Positions 27,172-36,868 of a stretch of 64,000 nucleotides of DNA are shown here, piece by piece; within the stretch, counting starts at the first letter, position 1, and each line of letters begins with the position of its first letter. Origin of the DNA: Mycetocola miduiensis (GTDB lineage Bacteria; Actinomycetota; Actinomycetes; Actinomycetales; Microbacteriaceae). A program made the position numbers and the translations under genes. The stretch covers positions 1 through 64,000 of the forward strand of contig NZ_FOVM01000012.1 in the NCBI RefSeq assembly GCF_900115155.1. The letters run 5' to 3'. The notes beneath the pieces were generated by a model. That model saw only the letters and a program-made list of their open reading frames with translations. It was not told the DNA's origin and ran no database searches.

Positions 27172-27729
27172 ATGGCAGAGTATCCGAGCGCCGCAGCGAG
27201 CCTGCCCCCAGACGCCTCTCGACCCGTTGTCCCCACGGAACGCGTCATCGCCCGGCTCCGCCCTCACGCGCGCTCCCTGTTCTGGCCGGCCCTGGTGCTG
27301 ATCGCACTGCCCGGCGCGACGATCTACGCGGTCGCTCTGTTTCCCGAACTGTGGCAGCACGTCCTGTTCGTGGTCGCCGCCATCCTGCTCTTTGTGCTGC
27401 TCGTCCTGTTCCCGTACATCGCCTGGCTCAACCACCGGTGCACCATTACGACGCGGCGGGTGATCGCCCGCCGCGGGTTCTTCGTCCGTGAACGCAGGGA
27501 GATCTTCCACAGCCGTGGCTACCATGTCACGCTCAAGCAGAGCTGGTTGCAGAGCGCATTGGGCTCAGGAGACATCCACATCAGCTCAGGTGTCGAGAAG
27601 TCGCTCGTCCTCCGCGATGTTCCCGGCGCTGCCGAGGTTCTGGAGACGCTGCACGAACTGATCGAGCGCAACCAGATCGTCCTGACCAGTCATGCCGGTT
27701 CGCCAGGGACGGCGACCGCCGCGTTCTGA
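27172..27729 (+). CDS. PH-domain (DUF304/YdbS-like) membrane protein
   Basis: A 185-residue protein with two membrane segments (about residues 40-60 and 63-85, the second around LLFVLLVLFPYIAWL). A cytoplasmic bacterial PH domain follows: TITTRRVIARRGFFVRERR, then GDIHISSGVEKSLVLRDVPG. The family has no proven biochemical role; it is presumed to be a membrane-associated binding module. The same gene lies between birA and gtrA-purK in M. tuberculosis (Rv3278c, from memory). It overlaps the convergent gtrA-like gene by 40 bases. Confidence 0.87.
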   Translation: MAEYPSAAASLPPDASRPVVPTERVIARLRPHARSLFWPALVLIALPGATIYAVALFPELWQHVLFVVAAILLFVLLVLFPYIAWLNHRCTITTRRVIARRGFFVRERREIFHSRGYHVTLKQSWLQSALGSGDIHISSGVEKSLVLRDVPGAAEVLETLHELIERNQIVLTSHAGSPGTATAAF

Positions 27730-28217
27730 CCTGCCGGAACGGCATCCGGGCGAACGACGGATGCTCCGCGGTTCGGCGAGAACACCCAGTAACGGTAGAG
27801 GGTGAAACGGAACACGGCGCCGAGGGCGAGACCGACGACGTTCGCCGAGATGTTGTCGGCGAGCACCGAGGTGAACCCGAGCACATAGTGCGACACCCAG
27901 AGGCAGCCGAGGCCGATGCCCATGCCGGCGAGCGACACGGCGAAGAATTCCATGCCCTCGCGGGCGGTGTCCGAGCGGCGGTCGCTCGCGAAGGTCCAGT
28001 AGCGGTTGCCCAGCCAGTTGGTGACGATCGCGAGCAGGGTGGAGATGGCCTTGGCGAGAAGCGGGCCCGCGTCAAGGTTCTCCGGCGCGAGGAGCGTGAG
28101 CCGGAGCGCGTTGAACACCGTGAGGTCCACGAGCAGGCCGGCCGCTCCGACGAGCCCGAATTGCGACACCTGCACCAGGAGCCGACGCACCCGGCCGGGC
28201 GGCGCTGCTGCGGTCAT
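27690..28217 (-). CDS. GtrA-family membrane protein
   Basis: A 175-residue protein with four membrane helices, of the GtrA/Rv3789 type, thought to help flip or dock polyprenyl-phosphate-linked sugars. Typical motifs are QFGLVGAAGLLVDLTVFNAL, TNWLGNRYWTF and the final FRFTLYRYWVF. A longer frame reaches 28316, but ATG 28217 (MTAAAPPGRVRRLLVQ) has GGAG 6 bases upstream and gives the usual length. The last 40 bases overlap the PH-domain gene in the opposite direction. It may serve the polysaccharide genes that begin 3 kb away. Confidence 0.87.
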   Translation of the reverse strand: MTAAAPPGRVRRLLVQVSQFGLVGAAGLLVDLTVFNALRLTLLAPENLDAGPLLAKAISTLLAIVTNWLGNRYWTFASDRRSDTAREGMEFFAVSLAGMGIGLGCLWVSHYVLGFTSVLADNISANVVGLALGAVFRFTLYRYWVFSPNRGASVVRPDAVPAGQNAAVAVPGEPA

Positions 28218-28379
28218 GTCCTGCTCCGTTTTCGACAAGGGCCGGTTGATGTCGTACTTCGAGCAAGGCACCATGCGCGAAGATAGGCTGGGTAAGCAGT
28301 TTATGCGACCTCCCACCGGGGACCGCTGGGAGGTCCCTGCTCACGCAAGCAAAAATTTACCCGCTGGGAGGCGACGGCC

Positions 28380-29513
28380 GTGGTTCGTGTTGGTGTAATT
28401 GGCGGCGGACAGCTTGCCCGGATGATGATCCCCGCGGCAGTGAACCTCGGCATCGACCTTCGCGTACTCGCCGAAGCCGATGGGATGTCCGCACAGCTCG
28501 CCGCAACGGCTGTGGGGGACTACCACGACGTGGATGTCGTCCTCGCCTTCGCCAAAGAGGTCGACGTGGTCACCTTCGATCACGAACACGTTCCCCAGGA
28601 TGTGCTCCGGGCGCTCGTCGACGCGGGCATCCCGGTGCACCCGGGTCCGGACGCTCTGCTTTACGCTCAGGACAAACTGCTGATGAGGCAGAAGCTCAGC
28701 GACCTCGGCCTCCCTGTGCCGGTGTGGGCCCGGGTGGAAACCGAGGCCGACCTGCAGGCGTTCCTCGACGCGAACGGCGGTCACGCCGTCGTGAAGACCC
28801 CCCGCGGCGGGTACGACGGCAAAGGTGTCCGGGTCGTCTCCGCCGCCCACGAAGCGAGCGACTGGTTCACCGTCCTGGCGGAGCATGGCGCAGGCGATGC
28901 CCTCCTCGTCGAAGAGCTCGTCGACTTCCGCAGGGAACTGGCCCAACTGTCCGCCCGCCGCCCGTCGGGTGAGCTCGTGCTCTGGCCCGTCGTCGAGTCC
29001 ATCCAGCGCGACGGCGTGTGCGCCGAAGTGATCGCGCCCGCGCCGGGATTCGCCATCCGGATCGCGGATGTCGCCGCCCAGATCGCGACGGACGTTGCCA
29101 CCGGGCTCGGCGTCACCGGTGTCTTCGCGGTGGAGCTCTTCGAAACCGCGGACGATCGGCTACTGGTGAACGAACTCGCCATGCGCCCGCACAACTCGGG
29201 GCACTGGACGCAGGATGGTTCGACCACGAGCCAGTTCGAACAACACCTCCGCGCTGTGCTCGACCTCCCGCTCGGCGCGACCGGATGCACCGAACCGCAC
29301 ACCGTCATGGTGAACATCCTCGGCGGACCCAGAGAAGGCGCGCTGTCCGACCGGTACCCCGGAGCGATGAGCGCCCACCCCACCGCGAAGATCCACAACT
29401 ACGGCAAGGACCCCCGTCCCGGCCGCAAAGTGGGCCACGTCAACGCGAGCGGTACGGAACTCGACGTCGTCGCCTATGAAGCGCGCGCCGCAGCGGCGTT
29501 TCTTCAGGACTGA
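28380..29513 (+). CDS. purK: 5-(carboxyamino)imidazole ribonucleotide synthase
   Basis: A 377-residue ATP-grasp enzyme that joins bicarbonate to AIR to make N5-CAIR in purine synthesis. Motifs are [31 protein letters not shown], the ATP loop [14 protein letters not shown] and [17 protein letters not shown] 28380 is preceded by GGGAGG at a suitable distance. PurE follows 8 bases after the stop, so both steps of the two-enzyme route are co-expressed. Confidence 0.95.
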   Translation: MVRVGVIGGGQLARMMIPAAVNLGIDLRVLAEADGMSAQLAATAVGDYHDVDVVLAFAKEVDVVTFDHEHVPQDVLRALVDAGIPVHPGPDALLYAQDKLLMRQKLSDLGLPVPVWARVETEADLQAFLDANGGHAVVKTPRGGYDGKGVRVVSAAHEASDWFTVLAEHGAGDALLVEELVDFRRELAQLSARRPSGELVLWPVVESIQRDGVCAEVIAPAPGFAIRIADVAAQIATDVATGLGVTGVFAVELFETADDRLLVNELAMRPHNSGHWTQDGSTTSQFEQHLRAVLDLPLGATGCTEPHTVMVNILGGPREGALSDRYPGAMSAHPTAKIHNYGKDPRPGRKVGHVNASGTELDVVAYEARAAAAFLQD

Positions 29514-29521
29514 CATTTAGC

Positions 29522-30040
29522 ATGGACCTCATGCCATTCCACGATTCAGTGCGTCCCCGTGTCGGCGTTGTCATGGGCAGCGATTCCGACTGGTCGGTTA
29601 TGGCTGCAGCGAGCGAGGTCCTCTCCGCGTTCGGAGTCGACCACGAGGTCGAGGTCGTGAGCGCCCACCGCACGCCCGAGAAGATGATCGCCTACGGACG
29701 GGATGCAGTCTCCCGCGGCCTTAAAGTAATCATCGCGGGCGCGGGCGGCGCAGCGCACCTGCCTGGCATGCTGGCATCCGTCACGACGCTTCCCGTGATC
29801 GGCGTTCCCGTTCCGCTCGCGAAACTCGATGGTCTCGACTCCTTGCTCTCGATCGTGCAGATGCCCGGTGGCATCCCCGTGGCGACCGTCTCGATCGGCG
29901 GCGCGAAGAACGCCGGACTGCTTGCGGTGCGGATCCTCGCGACGGCCGATGAGGAGCTCTCCGCGAAGCTTGCCGCCTATTCGACAGACCTCGCCGAGCA
30001 GGTTGAAGCGAAGAACCGGGCGCTCAAGCTCCAGCTATGA
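29522..30040 (+). CDS. purE: N5-CAIR mutase
   Basis: A 172-residue enzyme that moves the carboxyl group of N5-CAIR to carbon 4, completing the step begun by PurK. Signature blocks are [37 protein letters not shown] and [17 protein letters not shown], with the catalytic Ser and His in the first two. The C-terminal 15 residues form a charged helix typical of class I. Its stop overlaps the ATG of the LCP gene by 4 bases, joining purine synthesis to cell-wall assembly in one transcript. Confidence 0.95.
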   Translation: MDLMPFHDSVRPRVGVVMGSDSDWSVMAAASEVLSAFGVDHEVEVVSAHRTPEKMIAYGRDAVSRGLKVIIAGAGGAAHLPGMLASVTTLPVIGVPVPLAKLDGLDSLLSIVQMPGGIPVATVSIGGAKNAGLLAVRILATADEELSAKLAAYSTDLAEQVEAKNRALKLQL

Positions 30041-31401
30041 GCGCATCCCTCGAGAGTCCGATCCGCTACCCGGATGTGGGCGCCCCCCAACTGATGACGC
30101 GTCGAGCCTGGTGGCTGGTCGCGCTGAACTTTCTCATTCCCGGCTCCGCCCAGGTGCTCGCCGGCAACCGCAAACTAGGACGGATCGGTCTCGCCGCGAC
30201 GCTCACGATGTGGGTTCTTGCTGCGTTCGCGATCGTGGCGTACCTGCTCTGGCGTTCCGCCATCCTGTCCGTCCTCACGAACTCGTTCGCCCTCACCGCC
30301 GCACAGGCCCTTCTGGCGGCGTATGCCGTGCTGTGGTTCGTGCTGACCGTCGACACGTTGCGACTCGTGCGGCTGGTTCGGGCGGCGCCCGGTTCGCGGT
30401 TCTGGATCGCTGCATTCGCGGTGTTCCTCCTGGTGGCATCCGTGGGCACCCCGACCATCGGGGCGTACTACGCCGGGGTGACCAGGGGAACCCTGCAGTC
30501 GATCTTCGGTTCGGGCGCGGCATCGGTGCCGCCGGTCGACGGCCGGTACAACGTCCTGCTTCTCGGCGGTGACGCCGGCCCCGACCGCGAGGGGCTCCGC
30601 CCGGACAGCATCTCCGTCGTGTCGATCGACGCAGAAACCGGCCGGGTCACGATGATCGGGCTGCCGAGGGACATGCGCAAGGTGCCGTTCTCCGCGGACT
30701 CGCCGATGGCCGAGCTGTATCCGAACGGATTCCGCAACTGCGACGTCAGTGCGTGCAAACTCAACGCTGTGTACACCGAAGCCGAGTTGCGCCACCAGGA
30801 TCTCTATTCGGATGCCGCATCGACGGGGTCGACGCCGGGGATCGAAGCGACGAAGGAAGCGGCCGAGGGTATCACGGGGCTGGAGATCCAGTACTACGCC
30901 CTCGTCGATATGCAGGGTTTCGCCGACCTCATCGACGCCCTCGGCGGTGTGAAGGTGACGGTGAAGGAACGACTGCCGATCGGTGGTGACGAGAATCTGG
31001 TCGGCGTGGTGGAGTGGATCCAGCCCGGACCCCAGACCCTCGATGGTTACCACGCGCAGTGGTATGCCCGTTCGCGGCACTCGACGAATGACTTCGACCG
31101 GATGGAACGGCAGCGCGAGCTGCAGGCCGCAATTCTTCAGCAGTTCACACCGGCGAACGTGCTCACGAAGTTCCAGGCGATCGCGCAGGCCGGAACCCAG
31201 GTGGTGAAAACCGATGTCCCCCAGGACATGCTCGGCTACTTCACGAACCTCGCGATGAAATCCAAGGAACAGCCGATCAGCTCAGTCGAGCTGACGCCCG
31301 CGAACAACATCGACCAGGATGCCCCCGATTTCGATGACATCCGCGCGCTGATCCAGGCGGACCTCAACCCGCCGACCCCCACACCGGCCCCTGAGGGCTA
31401 G
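30037..31401 (+). CDS. LytR-CpsA-Psr (LCP) family glycopolymer ligase
   Basis: A 454-residue membrane protein with about four N-terminal helices (residues 23-145) and an external LCP domain from about residue 170. The domain shows [32 protein letters not shown] and the late [19 protein letters not shown], the Asp/Arg residues that hold polyprenyl pyrophosphate. LCP enzymes move glycopolymers from lipid carrier to peptidoglycan, so this is a good candidate for anchoring the product of the polysaccharide genes downstream. It starts in an ATGA overlap with purE. Confidence 0.92.
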   Translation: MSASLESPIRYPDVGAPQLMTRRAWWLVALNFLIPGSAQVLAGNRKLGRIGLAATLTMWVLAAFAIVAYLLWRSAILSVLTNSFALTAAQALLAAYAVLWFVLTVDTLRLVRLVRAAPGSRFWIAAFAVFLLVASVGTPTIGAYYAGVTRGTLQSIFGSGAASVPPVDGRYNVLLLGGDAGPDREGLRPDSISVVSIDAETGRVTMIGLPRDMRKVPFSADSPMAELYPNGFRNCDVSACKLNAVYTEAELRHQDLYSDAASTGSTPGIEATKEAAEGITGLEIQYYALVDMQGFADLIDALGGVKVTVKERLPIGGDENLVGVVEWIQPGPQTLDGYHAQWYARSRHSTNDFDRMERQRELQAAILQQFTPANVLTKFQAIAQAGTQVVKTDVPQDMLGYFTNLAMKSKEQPISSVELTPANNIDQDAPDFDDIRALIQADLNPPTPTPAPEG

Positions 31402-31410
31402 CCGGACGGC

Positions 31411-31444
31411 CCGGTCGCCGCTGAGCCTCCTCAGCGTTGACCGG
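31411..31444. terminator. Bidirectional terminator between LCP and glycosyltransferase genes
   Basis: A two-part stem: CCGGTC with GACCGG, a 2x2 internal loop, then CGCTGAG with CTCAGCG around a CCTC loop. It lies between convergent stops. Confidence 0.7.
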
Positions 31445-31451
31445 CCCGGAC

Positions 31452-32588
31452 TTACAGGTCCGCGTGGAGCGCCCAGACCCGCTCGGCGGAGTCTCGCCAA
31501 CTGAACGCCCGCGCCCTGTCGTGTCCGACGATGCGCATCCGAGCGGCTTTCTGGGGGTCGCCGAGAACGGATGCCACGGCATCCGCCAGCCGTTCGGCGT
31601 ACCCGTTCTTGCCCCGCTCCACGGCAACGCCTGCGCCGCCGGACACCTCCATGAGGGCGGGATCATCGGAGTGCACGACGGGGATGCCAAAGGAGAACGC
31701 CTCGACCATCGGGAGCCCGAACCCCTCCTGCAGGCTCGGGTAGACGAAGACGCTGGCCCGGGAGAGCACGACCGCGAGGTCGGCGTCGGAGAGGTAACCG
31801 AGCGCGCGAATGCGGCCCTCAGGAAGGCCGGCTTCGTCGGCGACGACGGCGAGGGACAGCTCGCCCCAGGTGTCCGGTCCAAGCACGAGGACCGGAAGGT
31901 CCGGTGCGCCGGGTTCGCCGAGCCCGCTGATGAGCTGGGTGATGCCCCGGCGCGGATCCAGCGACCCCACGGTGACGATGTACTCGTCTGGCAGGTCGAG
32001 TTTGCTCGCCCGCCAGTCGGCGTCCGCCGGAAGGGTGAGACCTGATGCGACAGCACCGGGGATGACGCGAACTCGATCGCCGAAGTCGACGATGTCAGCG
32101 AGCTGTTCGGCGACAGCGTGAGTCGGCACCACGATGGCATCCGCGTGCTTCTTCGCCCGCTTCATCATCGTTTTGTGCCAAGCGACGTTCGTCGGGGTGA
32201 GGGACTTCGAATGCGTCCACGGAAGGGTGTCGTGGATGGTCACGATCATCTGCGTCCCGTCGAACTCGCGTTCATGCCTGCGCAACGGAGCCAGGAGCGT
32301 GGGGGAGTGGATCATCCCCGAACCGAGCGTCGGTACGATGCCAAGCTGCCAGGCCCCGGCAAGCTCACGGCGGGGAAGTGTGGTCCTGTGCAGCGCTGCG
32401 AGGCCCGGAAGGGCTTCCTCAACGGCGGCGATCTTGTCGGGTGGGAGCGCCGAGACGATCCCCTCAACGGCGCACCCCTTAGGAGCGGTCTGGATCAGAG
32501 CCCTCGCGAGCTCCTCGGTGTAGCGGGCGATGCCGCTCGGCAGCGGTGTGACCATCTGATCGACGATGACCCTCAGCGTTGTTGTCAC
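31452..32588 (-). CDS. GT4-family glycosyltransferase
   Basis: A 378-residue GT-B glycosyltransferase. The N-terminal acceptor domain begins RVIVDQMVTPLPSGIARYTE; the C-terminal donor domain has VTVGSLDPRRGITQL and the EX7E-type site PSLQEGFGLPMVEAFSFGIP. Proteins of this layout often transfer mannose or rhamnose; the donor is not readable here. The frame is open to 32855, but GTG 32588 (MTTTLRVIV) gives the family N-terminus with GAGGAC upstream. It is divergent from the dTDP-glucose synthase gene and opens the polysaccharide island. Confidence 0.9.
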   Translation of the reverse strand: MTTTLRVIVDQMVTPLPSGIARYTEELARALIQTAPKGCAVEGIVSALPPDKIAAVEEALPGLAALHRTTLPRRELAGAWQLGIVPTLGSGMIHSPTLLAPLRRHEREFDGTQMIVTIHDTLPWTHSKSLTPTNVAWHKTMMKRAKKHADAIVVPTHAVAEQLADIVDFGDRVRVIPGAVASGLTLPADADWRASKLDLPDEYIVTVGSLDPRRGITQLISGLGEPGAPDLPVLVLGPDTWGELSLAVVADEAGLPEGRIRALGYLSDADLAVVLSRASVFVYPSLQEGFGLPMVEAFSFGIPVVHSDDPALMEVSGGAGVAVERGKNGYAERLADAVASVLGDPQKAARMRIVGHDRARAFSWRDSAERVWALHADL

Positions 32589-32777
32589 TAGTCCTCGCTC
32601 TTGCTGAGTCGAAGCGGGTCGCCCAATTCGAGGCATACGAACGGCCAAGCGATGAGATCCCGCAATGTATTTCCTTTGTGAGGTGCTGCTCGATTCTAAT
32701 TGCTCGTCGTGCATCGCCCTCGCAGAGTGCCCGGACGTGGCGACTCGGGCTGCAGAATCCGGTCCGGGCCTCGACGG

Positions 32778-32783
32778 TACACT
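32778..32783 (+). promoter_or_regulatory. -10 box of the dTDP-glucose synthase gene
   Basis: TACACT ends 10 bases before the ATG, predicting a leader of only a few bases. The same hexamer precedes galE at 49857. Confidence 0.45.
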
Positions 32784-32793
32784 GGGGAATACT

Positions 32794-33672
32794 ATGCGCG
32801 GAATTATTCTCGCCGGCGGGTCCGGCACACGTTTGTGGCCGATCACCAAGGGCATTTCGAAGCAACTGATGCCGATCTACGACAAGCCGATGATCTACTA
32901 CCCGTTGTCGACGCTCATGATGGCGGGAATTAAAGAGATTCTGATCATCACGACGCCCGAGTACAACGAGCAGTTCAGGGCGTTGCTCGGAGACGGAAGC
33001 GAACTCGGGATCACGCTCGAGTACGCGGTGCAGCCCTCACCTGATGGGCTCGCGCAGGCCTTCATCATCGGCGAGGAATTCATCGGAGACGAAAGCGTCG
33101 CGCTCGTCCTCGGCGACAACATCTTCCACGGAACCGGTCTTGGGTCCGCTCTTCGCGACCACGGGCAGATCGACGGCGCGCTCATTTTCGCGTACCACGT
33201 CTCCAATCCGACCTCATACGGTGTTGTCGAGTTCGACGACAACTTCACCGCGCTCTCCATCGAGGAGAAGCCGGTGACGCCGAAAAGCAACTATGCGGTG
33301 CCCGGCTTGTACTTCTACGACAATTCCGTCGTCGAGGTCGCCAAGACCATCGAGCCGAGCGCCCGTGGGGAACTCGAGATCTCGACGATCAACGAGCGCT
33401 ACCTCCAGTCGGGCAAACTCCAGGTCCAGGTGCTGGATCGCGGAACGGCGTGGCTCGACACGGGAACATTCGAATCCATGATGCAGGCTTCCGAATACGT
33501 GCGCGTGATCGAAGACCGGCAGGGCTTCAAGGTTGGCTGCATCGAAGAGATCGCCTGGCGCGCGGGCTGGATCGACGACGGGCAGCTGGCTCTTCTGGCC
33601 GCTCCGCTGGTGAAAAGCGGGTACGGATCGTACCTGGGCACCCTCCTTACGGCGACCAAGCGGCGGTTCTAG
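32794..33672 (+). CDS. rfbA: Glucose-1-phosphate thymidylyltransferase
   Basis: A 292-residue nucleotidyltransferase making dTDP-glucose, the first step towards dTDP-L-rhamnose and other deoxysugars. The N-terminal [20 protein letters not shown] and [19 protein letters not shown], then [12 protein letters not shown] and [15 protein letters not shown], match RmlA/RfbA over the full length. The start is ATG 32794; the open frame before it is not conserved-looking. RmlB, RmlC and RmlD are not encoded in this window. Its TAG stop lies in a CTAG shared with the stop of the convergent rhamnosyltransferase gene. Confidence 0.95.
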   Translation: MRGIILAGGSGTRLWPITKGISKQLMPIYDKPMIYYPLSTLMMAGIKEILIITTPEYNEQFRALLGDGSELGITLEYAVQPSPDGLAQAFIIGEEFIGDESVALVLGDNIFHGTGLGSALRDHGQIDGALIFAYHVSNPTSYGVVEFDDNFTALSIEEKPVTPKSNYAVPGLYFYDNSVVEVAKTIEPSARGELEISTINERYLQSGKLQVQVLDRGTAWLDTGTFESMMQASEYVRVIEDRQGFKVGCIEEIAWRAGWIDDGQLALLAAPLVKSGYGSYLGTLLTATKRRF

Positions 33673-34538
33673 AGGCGGGAACGTCTCAACACGAGTCGCA
33701 GCCGGAGGTTGAGCCCCAAATGGATCGCTGCCCTCACGGGCGCCAGCCATCTCGCGGAGTACTTCCGATCGAGGTAGCGGAGTGCGCTGTCGTGATGGGC
33801 ACGGAGCATTCTCGAGGGGTCAGACGAGGTCGACTGAGCGCCGTAGTGCGTCGCTGAGGCTCGTGGAAGGTAGTCATTCGTCCAGCCCGCTTTGGCAAGC
33901 CGGTAGCCGAGATCCACATCTTCGAAATACATGAAGTAGCTTTCGTCGAATCCGCCCACCTGTTCGAAGGCGGACCTGCGAACCATCATGCAGGAGCCGG
34001 AGAGCCAACCGGCGTGTCGAGCCTCATCATTCGTGATCGCTTCTGCCCGGTACCGACGCGACCACGGGTTCTCTGGCCACACCCGCGAGAAGATGGCATG
34101 GCCGATCCCTGTCCTCAGGGAGGGAAGAGCCCGCGCCGACGGATACGTCGTGCCGTCGGCATTGAGGATCCGAGGGCCGACAGCCGCGGTCTCGGGGTGG
34201 TCACGGAGCCAGATCGCCAATTCGCTCACCAGCCCGCGCCCGAAGGCGACATCCGGGTTCGAAATCAGGATTGTGTCGATCGACGGGTCCAGCCGCCGGA
34301 CGGCAGCGTTCACCGCTCCTCCATAACCCAGGTTGGTTTCGAGGCTCAGGAATTCGGCGTTGTGCTCGCTGGCGATGCGCTCCGTCGCCTCTCCCTCAGG
34401 CGAAGCATTCTCAACGACACACACCGGAATGTCGACCTGTTCCGAGTCGCCCACTGAGCCCAGAAACGCCGAAAGCTGGTTGGCCGAATTAAAGGTCACG
34501 GTCACGATTGCCGTGGATTCGAGGGGCGTGTTGGACAT
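33669..34538 (-). CDS. wbbL: GT2 rhamnosyltransferase, WbbL-like
   Basis: A 289-residue GT-A enzyme resembling WbbL, which adds rhamnose to GlcNAc-PP-polyprenol to start the wall linker. Seen are the start [19 protein letters not shown], the donor region [13 protein letters not shown] and the acceptor loop [20 protein letters not shown]. In mycobacteria wbbL also lies close to the LCP gene and rmlA-like genes. I used ATG 34538 because TAGACT lies 7 bases upstream; a GTG two codons earlier would leave only 1 base. Product naming is by similarity only. Confidence 0.82.
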   Translation of the reverse strand: MSNTPLESTAIVTVTFNSANQLSAFLGSVGDSEQVDIPVCVVENASPEGEATERIASEHNAEFLSLETNLGYGGAVNAAVRRLDPSIDTILISNPDVAFGRGLVSELAIWLRDHPETAAVGPRILNADGTTYPSARALPSLRTGIGHAIFSRVWPENPWSRRYRAEAITNDEARHAGWLSGSCMMVRRSAFEQVGGFDESYFMYFEDVDLGYRLAKAGWTNDYLPRASATHYGAQSTSSDPSRMLRAHHDSALRYLDRKYSARWLAPVRAAIHLGLNLRLRLVLRRSRL

Positions 34539-34551
34539 CGGCACAAGTCTA
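34539..34551 (-). promoter_or_regulatory. Leaderless promoter of the wbbL-like gene
   Basis: Minus-strand TAGACT (34546-34551) with 7 bases to ATG 34538. On the plus strand TAAACT (34614-34619) may serve the next gene. Confidence 0.5.
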
Positions 34552-34692
34552 GTCGCGCGGCATGCTGGCGGCTGTGTCGGGCGACCCCTCAGAATCGATC
34601 TTCCCAGCCTTGCTAAACTGTGCCGTTGGGTGATCCGGTCAGCGCGACCTTTCGTGCATCATCGCCCTCGATCAGTTAGGACATCCAAGACA

Positions 34693-35952
34693 GTGGTCAA
34701 AATTCTGCAGACGGCTCGACGATCATGGCGTTTGGTCCGCGATGAGGGGATTGTCACCTTTGCGGGACGGGTGTTCGCGAAATTGTCGTCGATGCTCATC
34801 CGCCAGACTGTCGAGAACAACGGGTCAGTCGGTGGCATGCTCGTCGACACCAAGGATGCCGCGCTGGTCGACTGGACGGAACCCGCTGAGCGGCTGCTGA
34901 ACCCGGTCACCGTCACAGACCGGCCTCTGAACATCGCCTGGATCATGTCCCCGCCGGGCCGCGAGAGCGGTGGGCACCAAAACCTCTTCCGGTTCATCAA
35001 GTACGCGGAAAACGCGGGCCACAAGTGCTCGATCTATTTCTACTCGACGCAGAGCCTCGTCCCGAGCGTCCGCGAGACGAAAGCGATGGTGGCCGAGTCG
35101 ACCGCGTACGCCAACGTGTCAGCGTCGATGCACAACTACGATCGGGCCGTCGGCGTCCCGGCCGACACCGACGCCCTGTTCGCGACCGGCTGGGAGACCG
35201 CGTATCCGGCCTTCCTCGACGCATCGAACGCCCGTCGGTTCTATTTCGTGCAGGACTACGAGCCCAGCTTCTACCCGCTCGGTTCTGAGGCGATCCTCGC
35301 CGAGAACACGTACAAATTCGGTTTCCACGGCATCACCGCAGGGGGCTGGCTGTCTCACAAGTTGAGCAGGGACTACGGGATGACATGCGATTCATTCGAA
35401 TTCGGTGTCGACAAGACGCACTATTCGGTGACGAATCTGCGGAAGCGCAACGAGGTATTCTTCTACGCGCGACCGGTGACGGCCAGGCGCGCGTTCGAGT
35501 TGGGTGTCATCGCACTCACCGATTTCGCCCAGATGCGGCCTGACGTGACGATCAACCTCGCGGGGTGGGACGTCTCCAATTGGGACATCCCGTTCAAATA
35601 CCGAAACCTGGCCAGCCTGGATCTGAAGCAACTCAACTCCGTCTACAACCGCTGCGCGGCCGGGCTCGTCCTCTCTCTGACCAATATGTCGCTCCTTCCC
35701 CTCGAATTGATGTCGAGCGGCGTCGCGCCTGTCGTCAACGACGGCCCCAACAATCGCATGGTGTCCGACAACCCATACATCGAATACGTGCAGCCGGCGC
35801 CGAAGGCGCTCGCCAGGAGGATGGCAGAGGTCATGGACCGGCCGGACGCGGTTGACCGTTCGGTCGCGATGTCGGCCTCTGTGCTCAACGTGAACTGGGA
35901 AGACTCAGGCGCTCAATTCAACGACGCACTCCGAAGGGCAATGCGTGGCTAA
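34693..35952 (+). CDS. WsaF-like (rhamnan) glycosyltransferase
   Basis: A 419-residue glycosyltransferase similar in layout to WsaF, a rhamnosyltransferase of S-layer glycan assembly. After a 60-residue N-terminal helix region come IAWIMSPPGRESGGHQNLFR, FVQDYEPSFYPLGSEAILAE and GVDKTHYS. The donor domain shows VFFYARPVTARRAFELG and LSLTNMSLLPLELMSSGVAP. I used GTG 34693; an in-frame GTG at 34630, 10 bases after TAAACT, would add 21 residues and is a serious alternative. It overlaps the epimerase gene by 8 bases. Confidence 0.82.
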   Translation: MVKILQTARRSWRLVRDEGIVTFAGRVFAKLSSMLIRQTVENNGSVGGMLVDTKDAALVDWTEPAERLLNPVTVTDRPLNIAWIMSPPGRESGGHQNLFRFIKYAENAGHKCSIYFYSTQSLVPSVRETKAMVAESTAYANVSASMHNYDRAVGVPADTDALFATGWETAYPAFLDASNARRFYFVQDYEPSFYPLGSEAILAENTYKFGFHGITAGGWLSHKLSRDYGMTCDSFEFGVDKTHYSVTNLRKRNEVFFYARPVTARRAFELGVIALTDFAQMRPDVTINLAGWDVSNWDIPFKYRNLASLDLKQLNSVYNRCAAGLVLSLTNMSLLPLELMSSGVAPVVNDGPNNRMVSDNPYIEYVQPAPKALARRMAEVMDRPDAVDRSVAMSASVLNVNWEDSGAQFNDALRRAMRG

Positions 35953-36868
35953 GGCGCTCGTCATTGGAGCAAACGGCTTCATCGGTTCCCATCTCGTCGA
36001 CGCGCTCGTGTCTGCGGGGCACGAGGTGACGGCGTTCGACCGGTTCAGTTCCCAGGAACCGACATTCGACGCAGTGGGCGTCAGGCTGTTTCGAGGGGAG
36101 TTTCTGAGTCGCTCAGACCTCGAAGAAGCCGTCGCCGGCCAGGACATCGTTTTCCACTTCCTGTCGACGACGTCGCCTGCTACCGCTGAGAGCGATCCCA
36201 CCCTCGACATTCGGACGAACATAGCGCAAACGGTCGAGTTGCTTGAGGCGTGCGCCGCCGCGAAGATCCAACACTTCTACTTCGCCTCAACAGGGGGCGC
36301 GATCTACGGCCCGCAAGGTAAGGAACGGTATTCGGAAGAGGACCGCGCCCTGCCCATCTCGCCATACGGAATCGGCAAGCTCGCCATCGAGCACTACCTG
36401 AGTTACTTCGAGGCCCGCTACGGCCTACAGTCGACGATCCTGCGTATCTCCAACCCATACGGGACGCGACAGCACCCCAACCGGAGGCAAGGGCTCATAC
36501 CGATTGCACTACGGCAGATTGCTGCCGGTCAGCCTGTTCTCCAGTACGGCGACGGTTCGATGGTCCGCGACTATGTCTTCGTCGAGGACCTCGTGCACAT
36601 GATCGTTCCGATGGTGGAACGCGACACGCGCCATCGGCTCTACAACCTCGGCAGCGGTGGCGGACAGAGCATCGCTGACATCCTCGAGTCGCTGCGCCGG
36701 GTGACCGGAGTGAGCTTCGCCGTCGAAGTGCGAGCCACGCCAAGCACATTTGTGGACAAGGTCGTTTTGGACACGTCACGGATGACCGAGGAATTCGGTA
36801 CCCCTGAGCTCACTCGTCTCGATGAAGGTGTCGCGGCAACCTGGTCGGAGATTCTGGAGAACCCGTAG
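35945..36868 (+). CDS. NAD-dependent sugar epimerase/dehydratase
   Basis: A 307-residue short-chain dehydrogenase of the extended (GalE/RmlD-like) class. The NAD motif is VIGANGFIGSHLVDAL, and the catalytic Tyr and Lys are in SPYGIGKLAIEHYLSYFEARYG (Tyr at SPYG, Lys five residues on). DYVFVEDLVHMIV and YNLGSGGGQSIADIL support sugar-nucleotide binding. It could be a 4-epimerase or a 4-reductase making a deoxyhexose; substrate is not readable. It starts at GTG 35945 within the previous gene and its TAG overlaps the next GTG by one base. Confidence 0.87.
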   Translation: MAKALVIGANGFIGSHLVDALVSAGHEVTAFDRFSSQEPTFDAVGVRLFRGEFLSRSDLEEAVAGQDIVFHFLSTTSPATAESDPTLDIRTNIAQTVELLEACAAAKIQHFYFASTGGAIYGPQGKERYSEEDRALPISPYGIGKLAIEHYLSYFEARYGLQSTILRISNPYGTRQHPNRRQGLIPIALRQIAAGQPVLQYGDGSMVRDYVFVEDLVHMIVPMVERDTRHRLYNLGSGGGQSIADILESLRRVTGVSFAVEVRATPSTFVDKVVLDTSRMTEEFGTPELTRLDEGVAATWSEILENP

